From Austropuccinia psidii (taxonomy: Eukaryota; Basidiomycota; Pucciniomycetes; Pucciniales; Sphaerophragmiaceae), in assembly GCA_023105745.1 (NCBI GenBank), contig JALGQZ010000014.1, positions 9,791,888 through 9,855,887 on the forward strand: a stretch of 64,000 bases of DNA. The letters run 5' to 3'. The notes below the pieces were generated by a model that saw only the letters and a program-made list of their open reading frames with translations, was not told the DNA's origin and ran no database searches. Shown piece by piece: positions 56,609 to 64,000 of the stretch. The position numbers and the translations under genes were made by a program. The first letter of the stretch is position 1; every line of letters begins with the position of its first letter.

Positions 56609-57967
56609 ATGCCAGTTCAGCATAGCCCTCCAGCCAAGAATACAAGATCTCAAAGACATCAAGCTGTTCTCACTCCTACAGCAAGGACTCCTCTTGACCG
56701 CACACCATCAGTTCATCAACTGAGTGCAAATTTGGACAGAGGACCACCAATGGAAGGAGCAGCACCCTCCAGAAGAGGAGGTGTGAAGTCAAGAAGATCA
56801 AGATCATTCTCTGGACTGTTGGGTGGCTATCCAAGCATTCCTCAAGGGCCTAGAAGCAGATTAGGGGAAGCTGAAGATGATGAGGGGGAGGAGTCTGTGG
56901 AAGAGGAGCAGTCTGAAGAGACTGAAGTTGCAGCTGCCTTGGCAGGTGCTCCTGAGGCTTCTGAAGCTCCAAATCTAGCCCTTTCTAATCAACCTCTTGT
57001 CTCTCAAGTTGAACCCAATTTTCTCAAGATGATGGAGCAAATTACTCAGTTTATGGGACAACTCACTCAAGCAGTTACCCCAAGGGACACTTCAAAAGTC
57101 CCTGCATTCAAGACTCCATCAATGAAGGCACCTGATTCTTTTGATGGTACTAAAGCTTATAAATTGAGAGGATTTATTCAATCTTGTCAATTAATTTTCC
57201 ATAATGACCCAGCAAACTTCTTCTCTGACAGGAAGAAGGTTTTGTACTCAACTTCTTTTCTTACTGGTAGAGCTGGCAAATGGATTGAACCTTACCTCTC
57301 AAATATCTCCAATGAAGACCCATCTTATCTCCTCAATAGCTGGCAGTTATTTTAAACCCAGTTATTCACTCTGTTTGGTGATCCCAATGAAGTCAGAAAA
57401 GCTGAACAAGAGTTAGACAGTTTGAGGATGAGGGAAAGTGGTCAAGTTTCCTTGTACATAGCTGATTTTAGAAGTCTAATGTCAAGAATTGGAGACTGGG
57501 GGGAAAGGGCCTATATTCATGTGTATAGGAGAGGCTTGGCATCAAGATTGTTGGACCAATTGGCTTCTCACCCTGGAACTTTTGATAGTCTTCAAGAGCT
57601 CATGGACATCACCTTGGAATTAGATACCAGGTACCATGAGAGGCAGAAGGAAAAGGGTAGTCCTCAAGAGAAGAAGCCTCCAATCAATGAATCCAACTCC
57701 TCCAAGCCCCCTCAAAGTTCATCATCAAAGAAGCCTTATCACAAGAAGAATAAGAAGGGGAAGAATTTTCAAGTGTCCAAAGACCAGCCTCATGCTGCTC
57801 TCCTCAATAAGGACAATAAATTAATCGGTTCTGAAAAGGAGAGGAGGATTAAAGAAGGCTTGTGCAATTATTGTGGTGGTAAACACCCATTTGAAAAATG
57901 CTTCAAGAGGCCTGAGAATAGGCAAGGGTCATCAAAAGGCTTCCCTAGCAAGCAGGGAAAAGCCTGA
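56609..57967 (+). pseudogene. S2 gag, one in-frame stop
   Basis: MPVQHSPPAKNTRSQR start, Ser/Arg block KSRRSRSFSGLL, acidic linker, core (DSFDGTKAYKLRGFIQSC, LFTLFGDPNEVR, YIADFRSLMSRIGDW), basic tail and zinc knuckle CNYCGGKHPFEKC (CX2CX3HX4C). TAA at 57353-57355 replaces Glu. About 452 codons. Ends TGA at 57965-57967 right after a GGGAAAA heptamer. Confidence 0.92.
57955..57961 (+). promoter_or_regulatory. Candidate -1 frameshift heptamer at S2 gag end
   Basis: G GGA AAA in the gag frame fits the X XXY YYZ rule. A -1 slip enters the pol frame (AGC at 57961) two codons before the gag stop. S1 has AGGAAAA at 46231-46237, which breaks the first triplet. Confidence 0.45.
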
Positions 57968-60900
57968 GTGGGAATCATGATGTGTTCAATGGTTCTCACT
58001 TATTTCCTTCAAGAGCACAATTGTGCACTCTGAATACTAGTGTCAAGAAATCTTGAAAATTTCTTTTTTTTTCTTCAATCTCTGATATTTTTTATAGTAT
58101 TCTCATTGATTCTGGTGCTACAAACTCCTTTATTGCAAAGAATTTTGTTCTCAAGTACTCATTGACCATGTCAGAGCTCCCTGAAAAGATTCCTCTTTTC
58201 ATCCTGGATTCCAGTGAATCCACTTCCTTGTTCATCACCCATTATACCAAGTGGGTTGTTGATTTACCTTCCTTCCCAACCTTTGAATGGGACTTCTTTA
58301 TCATAGATTCACCCAAGGGAGAAGACCTAATATTGGGCTATGATTTTCTTTACCATTTTAATCCCATTATTGATTGGAAAAATGGATTGATTACCTATGA
58401 TTCTAGTCATAAGGATTCTAGTGGTATTATTTCTTCTACCAGTAATTGCTTTTCCACTGCTGTCAACAGTGTTGCTCTGGTTGGTGAACTTAAGACACCT
58501 TCTTTTCCTCCTTCTGTCCATAACCCCTCCATTTTTCCCTCTCAGTCATTACTTCCATTAAGAGATGAAGTCTTCAAAGAGATAAAAGATGTTGGAGAAG
58601 ATGTTGCTATATCTTCACTTCATCTCTTTCAAGGGGATGTGGACCTTCCTCCTTTATCTTTTCATGCCTCCCTGGAGGAGCAGTGGGATGAGGAGGAAGA
58701 GCCAGAAGAGATTGAAACTGTGTTGAAGGTAGTCCCTCCTGCTTATCACCACTATCTGGATGTATTCTCCAAGGTGAAAGCAGAGAAACTTTCTCCACAC
58801 CGCGCCTGTGATCACCATATCAAATTGGAGGGTCTTCTACCTCCAGTTGGTGTTATCTACTCTTTATCAAAGAATGAGTCAGAAACACTGCGGGCCTACA
58901 TTTCAGAGAATGTAGAGAAAGATTTCATTAGACCAAGATCCTCCTCAACAGGAGCGCCTGTCCTTTTTGTTAAGAAAAAGGATGGTGGTCTTCGTTTGTG
59001 GGTTGACTACCGCAAACTTAATGCTGTCACTAGGAAGAACAGGTATCCTGTTCCTCCAATGAATCAGCTTCTTACCGTATTCAACGGTGCTACTATCTTC
59101 TCCAAGATAGATCTGCATAGTGCTTATAATCTCTTGAGAATCAAAGAGGGGGATGAGCACTTTACTGCCTTTAGAACCAAATATGGCAGTTATGAATATT
59201 TGGTTATGCCATTTGGCTTAACCAATGCTCCAGCTTCATTCCAAAATCTTGTGAATGATATCTTTCCACATTATTTGGATGTTTCTGTTGTAGTGTACTT
59301 AGATGATATTATGGTCTTCTCTAGCTCTTTGGATGAACATGTTAAACATGTGGCCTCTGTTCTCCAAAGACTGAGAGACAATAATTTGTTTGCTAAAGCC
59401 TCAAAGTGTGTATTCCATGCCTCAAGTGTGGAATACTTGGGCTATGTTGTTTCAAGTGATGGCCTCAAGATGGATTCTTCAAAGGTTCAACAAATCCTCA
59501 ATTGGCCTCAGCACAAGAACATCAAGGCCCTTCAATCCTTTCTTGGCTTTGCCAACTTCTATCGTTGTTTCATTAAAAATTATTCCAAAAAAATCTCTGC
59601 TCTCACTTCCCTCCTTAAAAAAGATTCTCCCTTTATCTTCAATGAAGAAGCTCTTAGTCAGTTTCAAATACTCAAAGAAGCTTTCACCACTGCTCCTATT
59701 CTCTCTCACTTTAATCCTTCTCTACCAACCACTGTAGAGACTGATGCTTCTGATTATGCCTTGGGTGCTGTACTGAGTCAGGTTAATGACTCAGGAAAGC
59801 ATTCCATTGCATTTGATAGTCGCAAGCTCTTACCAGCTGAACTCAACTATGAAATTCATGACAACGAACTCCTTGGCATAGTTTGGGCTCTCAAGCGCTG
59901 GAGAGCTTTTCTCATTTCTCTTTCTGATTCTTTTGAGGTCTTGACAGACCATTCTTCCCTTCAGTATTTTATGTCCTCTAAAGTCCTTACTCGTCGTCAA
60001 GCCCATTGGGCAGAATTTCTATCTGAATTCCACTTTATCATCACTTACCGCCCAGGCAGGCTGGCCACTTTACCAGATGCCTTGTCACATCCGGACGACA
60101 TGTACCCAGAGAGGGGGGTGGATTTCATCAGCAAGAATCCTCAAAATTTTCATCAAGTTCTCAAGAAAAATGAAATTCAAGAGTCAAGATTCTTTTCAAT
60201 AAAAGTTGATATTTTTTCAGATGTAGTTGATCAAATTCAAAGACAAGTATGGAAAGACAAAGATTATAAGGAAATCCTCAAGAAATTAGCAAGAGGAGAA
60301 TCAGTCCCAGACTATTCTCTTGAACCTCAAGCAAAATTACTATTGCTCAAAGATAGAGTAGTCATTCCAAGCAATCATGAAATTCAATTGGACATTCTTC
60401 AAAAGCGTCATGATTCACCGTTGGCTGGCCATCCTGGCTAGGAGAAGACCCTCAAGCTCATCAAGAGGGATTTTTATTGGTCTGGCATGAATCAAATCAT
60501 CAAGGACTATGTGTCCTCATGTCAGCAATGTTCAAGAAACAAGAACATCCACCATAAGAAGTTCGGATTACTCAAGCCTCTTTCAATTCCGTCTGGTCCT
60601 TGGAATTCTTTATCAATGGACTTGATCACCCAATTGCCCTTGTCAAGCAACTTTGTTTCAATTTTAGTAGTTGTAGACAGATTTTCAAAAATGGCAATAT
60701 TTATTCCAACTTATTCAACAATCACTGCTTTGGACTTAGCTCAAATATTCATTAATCATGTCTTTTCCAAACATGGTCTTCCACTCAGTATTGTTAGTGA
60801 TAGAGGTTCATTATTTGTTTCATCATTTTGGACTCAATTGTGTCAGCAGCTCAAGATATCAAGAGATCTTTCAACTGCCTTTCACCCTGAAACAGATGGA

Positions 60901-61683
60901 CAGACAGAAAGGGTAAATCAGATTCTAGAACAGTATCTTTGGATGTATGTCAGTTACCATCAAGATGACTGGCACACCTGGCTCCCTCTGGCTGAATTTG
61001 CCTATAACAATGCAGAACATTCATCAACAAAACAGTCTCCATTTTTCACTATTTATGGAAGAAATCCCAGCTTTGATTCAATTCACATTTCTCAAGATAC
61101 ACCTGCTGGAAAGTTATCATCAAAAATCCAATCAGTACAGCAAGTTGTCAAAGAAGAATTAGAGTCAGCAATAAAGCGTTTTAAGAAGTATGCAGATAAA
61201 AATAGAGCAATTCCACCTGATTTCCAACCTGGGGACAAAGTATGGCTAGCTTCCAAGAACATCAAGACAACAAGACCCACCAAAAAGCTTTCAGAAAGAT
61301 GGCCGGGACCCTTTGAAGTTCTCAAGAAGATTGGCAGCCATGCATATCACCTCAAGTTGCTGCAACAATGGAAGTCATTTCACCCTGTTTTCCATGTGTC
61401 CTTATTAGAACCAGTGAAGCAATCAACTATCCCAAATCGACACCAATTGCCACCACCTCCAGTAATAGTGGAAGAGCAAGAAGAATGGGAAGTGGCTCAG
61501 GTTCTGGACTCAAAACTCAAGAGAGGTTCAGTATGGTATTTAGTGGAGTGGAAAGGATTCAATGAAGACCCAGAAAGAACAACTTGGGAACCAGCTTCCA
61601 ACCTTACCAACTCCCCAGACCTTGTCAAGGATTTTCAAACTTTGTATCCAGACAAGCCTGGCCCAAATGCCTCAAGAGTTTGA
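57961..61683 (+). pseudogene. S2 pol: protease, RT, RNase H, integrase, chromodomain
   Basis: The frame is -1 to gag. The linker after the slip site has a TGA near 58055. Then DSGATNSF (58108), RT VDYRKLNAVTRKNRYPVPP and YLDDIMVFSS (about 59300), RNase H ETDASDYALGAVLSQ, integrase HDSPLAGHPG, CQQCSRNK, SMDLITQLP, VSDRGSLF, HPETDGQTERVNQILEQYL, and chromodomain WEVAQVLDSKLKRGSVWYLV, WKGFNEDPERTTWEP. TAG at 60439-60441 replaces the Gln seen in S1. Otherwise open to TGA after NASRV. RT and integrase motifs are intact, so this is the least damaged pol in the window. Confidence 0.93.
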
Positions 61684-63562
61684 TGTATGGTGCTTTGTGG
61701 GGATTGGAGTTTATGAAAGTAAGTTCCTCTCCTGGCATGCACCTTTAAGGGCGTATTCTACCCAAATTTGTGGTAAGCATCACCTTGGCCACTTTGTGAG
61801 CACTTGTCAATTATTTGGACAGGTTCAGAAGGCCTTGCAACATCATACCCTCAAGATTTGGACCTTTCATCAAGATATGGCCCAATCTTTCTCTTATTTT
61901 CTTTTTGTTTCTTTAATCATGTCATAAACTATCTTTCAAGACATTCATTACCACAATTCATGTTATGGCATAATTTCTTTTTCATTTATGGTGCTTGGTG
62001 GGGAGTGGAAGTTATGAAAGTAAGTTCCATCTCCTGGTATGCATCCCTGAGGGGTCTACTTCTTGTAAAACATTACCTTGGCCACGCTGTGAGCATCAAA
62101 CGCTTGATTTTATCTTTCAGAACATTTTGGCCAAAATCAAGAAACTCACCACAAGAAGGACAACCCTCCGGCATTTCTTAATTCTTTCTTTACTCTCTTT
62201 TTCTCTCAATTCTTTTCATTTTTATTTTTTATTTCATTTTCTTTTACTTGTATCTTTTATTTTTATTTTTTATTTTTATTTTTATTTTTATTTCTTAGTT
62301 CGAAAAGGAGTAGTCATCACTCCCATATCACGTTTGGGGAGTCAATTCATTCAATAATCAAAGAGCAAAACACTAGTAATGGTAAAGACCACCTACAGAT
62401 AACCCTCATCAAAGCTTCTTCAAGTCAGCCTCGAACTCATCTTCAAGTCAAAATTTCAAATTCAAGACCAAGAGATTTATGGACAATTGCAAGTCAGCAA
62501 GGCATTTATGGCAATTGACCAGTAAAGAAGGGGATAAGAAGAAAGACATTAAAGAAGAAATCAAGATCAAGAAGAAAAAACTGCTTCAAATGGCCCAATT
62601 GGCCAATTTCATGAATTTATGCACTTTGGCACAAATGGCCATATCAAACCTCAAAACTTCAAAATAGCTCAGTTTTATCATCTTTCATCAAAATATGCTT
62701 AATTAGGCATATCGGCAAATTTGCACATTTGCGCACTTTTGCGCAAAAGGCCTGTTTATCTTGTCAAAAGCCTTCAAAAGGCCTTTTTGGCCATTTTCAT
62801 CATAATTGTGCATTTGCGCACTTTGCGCATATTTGCGCATTTTGCGCAAAAAATGCGCAAAATGGCCAGAACACCTTAGAGGCCATTTTTCCATCATTTA
62901 TCAACCTTTTCATTTTTTCACCAATATATATGCCATTATGGCATATATGCGCATTTTGCGCAAAATGGCCAAAACACCCTATAAGGCCAATTTTTCATCA
63001 TAAATCAAGTTTTTTCAATTTTTTTCACCATTATATGCCATTATGGCATATATGCGCATTTGCGCATTTTGCACATTTTTGCACATTTTGCGCATATTTC
63101 CGCAAATTGGCCAAAATCCCCTTTAATCACAAAATCAAGGATTTTGGCCAGGATTTCTGAAATGGTCCAAAACCTCAAGTATTGGCCACTTCATGCCAAC
63201 ACTGTCAAGTTTCAAAATTATGATGAAATCAGGTGTTCTTGGGACATAAACCCAGGTCACCCCCTTTTCAAAAGCCATGAGGACTCAAGAAAATTTTAGT
63301 GAAGACACTCAAGACAAGAATGAACATTATCTTAGAAAAATGAAGGCATTTTGAAGGAAAAGAGGGAATTCAGAATCAAGATGAAGGGGAAGATACCTAC
63401 AAGTGATTAAATGAAGATTTTGTTTGACTATTGATTGAAGAAGAAAGTTTAATGGGATACATTTAAGGAATTGGGGAAAGAACTGTATGGATTGGTTGCA
63501 AGCTCATCAAGACTCACTATACTCATGGTTCTCAGAGCTCACCACTTTCAAGAGGGGGATAA
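61684..63562 (+). other. S2 3' noncoding region and polypurine tract
   Basis: 1.9 kb. Two copies of the ATGGTGCTT.GTGGGGA block (61687, 61988), a (TTTTTA)n-like tract at 62213-62297, a zone of GCGCA/TGCGC and GGCC palindromes (62700-63130), and the purine tract AAGAGGGGGATAA before the LTR. ORFs here look incidental. Confidence 0.75.
62213..62297. repeat. TTTTTA-rich simple repeat
   Basis: Runs of TTTTTAT and TTTTATT units inside the S2 3' noncoding region. Confidence 0.8.
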
Positions 63563-64000
63563 TGTCACAGCCAAGGAGGCAGGGGCATTACCAATCATCT
63601 TCAACAATCATTACCTCAGTGGTACCCTTCAAAACCCAATCAGAAACAATCATTATTTCATGGATACCCTTCAAAACCCAATCAGCAAGGGGGTTTCATT
63701 CTACATTCTCTAAATACAGTTTCAGACCTCAATACAGTTTCATACAGGCAAGACCCAGATACAGGATTCACCAAATACAGGCCTTTCATCCTTACAGGCG
63801 CAAATACCTGTATTGACTGTATAACCTGTATTGGATTCACCAATACAGGATTCAATCCCACATCCAACTTCTTCCAGCATACAGGCCAGTATCTCAACAC
63901 TCAAACTCCAAGGCTGGTATTTCTCACATATACCAGCCCCTCTTCATCCGCCTGGGGGTTTTTCCCCCAGTTAATTAAAATATTGGATTTATTATTGAAT
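63563..64000 (+). repeat. S2 3' LTR, cut by window end
   Basis: TGTCACAGCCAAGGAGGC onward matches 55034-55471 with few differences. Confidence 0.95.

Larger units (their letters stand above)
55034..64000 (+). mobile_element. S2: chromodomain Ty3/gypsy element, Tf1/sushi-like, runs off window
   Basis: 5' LTR 55034-55812, leader, gag, pol with chromodomain, long 3' noncoding region, purine tract, and the first 438 bases of the 3' LTR (63563-64000). Inserted in the G2 3' LTR; the left duplication sequence would be GGCTG (55029-55033). It is a sister family to S1 with two visible stops (57353, 60439) plus damage in the gag-pol junction. Confidence 0.93.

Noticed and set aside
58075..58097. T-rich tract ending ATAG just before the S2 protease, resembling an intron 3' end
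   Set aside because: The pol frame can be followed upstream to the gag end in the -1 frame (SLSGNHDVFNGSHLFPSRA in S2, likewise in S1), broken only by a stop in S2 and a T-run indel in S1. A frameshift explains the layout better than an intron, and no good donor in phase was found.
62703..63160. ORFs rich in AHFAHICAFCAK repeats in the S2 3' region, and the GCGCA zone as a CRISPR-like array
   Set aside because: They are translations of the GCGCA palindromic repeats and appear in several frames on both strands. There are no regular spacers.

Overview
The window looks like a gene-poor, AT-rich stretch of a fungal genome, most likely a rust fungus (Pucciniales). The evidence is short introns (63-95 nt), a fungal-type poly(A)-binding-protein relative and chromovirus-like Ty3/gypsy elements. 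From memory only, the gag proteins resemble those of the myrtle rust Austropuccinia psidii; no search was run. The only convincing host gene is at 8317-9310 (minus): a truncated poly(A)-binding-protein paralogue with three RRMs and one intron. Almost everything else is LTR retrotransposon. No tRNA, rRNA or CRISPR was seen.

Layout. (i) 1-~5134: 5' part of a decayed Ty3/gypsy element on the minus strand (G1), cut by the window edge. (ii) 5135-8316: AT-rich sequence without genes, holding one 271-bp tandem duplication. (iii) 8317-10583: the host gene and its upstream region. (iv) 10584 to the end: one nested pile of retrotransposons. A dead copia element (Cp1, minus, from 10584) has its 5' LTR split at 15373 by gypsy element G2 (plus, 15373-55033 and beyond). 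G2's 5' LTR was then hit twice, by G3 (minus, 16188-26280, TSD AAAAC) and G4 (plus, 26870-36951, TSD TAAAA). G2's integrase was hit by S1 (plus, 43393-53920, TSD CAAAG), whose own integrase holds a solo LTR (SL, 49062-50499, probable TSD CAGTC). G2's 3' LTR was hit by S2 (plus, from 55034, running off the window).

Two kinds of gypsy element are present. G1-G4 have long LTRs (1.8-2.1 kb), a tRNA-like primer binding site, a separate N-terminal gag ORF1, and ORF2 coding gag coiled coil, zinc knuckle, protease, RT, RNase H, integrase and a C-terminal chromodomain-like segment. In G3 and G4 ORF1 makes sense only if two short introns are removed. The second acceptor overlaps the start of a different open frame that is continuous with ORF2, so splicing may choose between the two frames. 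S1 and S2 have 0.73-0.78 kb LTRs, a classical C-terminal chromodomain, pol in the -1 frame after gag, and no tRNA-type primer site. Instead, the 14 nt just after the LTR are complementary to a site inside the LTR 42 nt downstream of a TATA-like box. The two elements carry different 14-mers, each matching its own partner, as expected for Tf1/sushi-type self-priming.

All copies are damaged, mostly by in-frame stop codons rather than frameshifts. An unusually large share of the stops are Glu codons changed to TAA/TAG (G to T).
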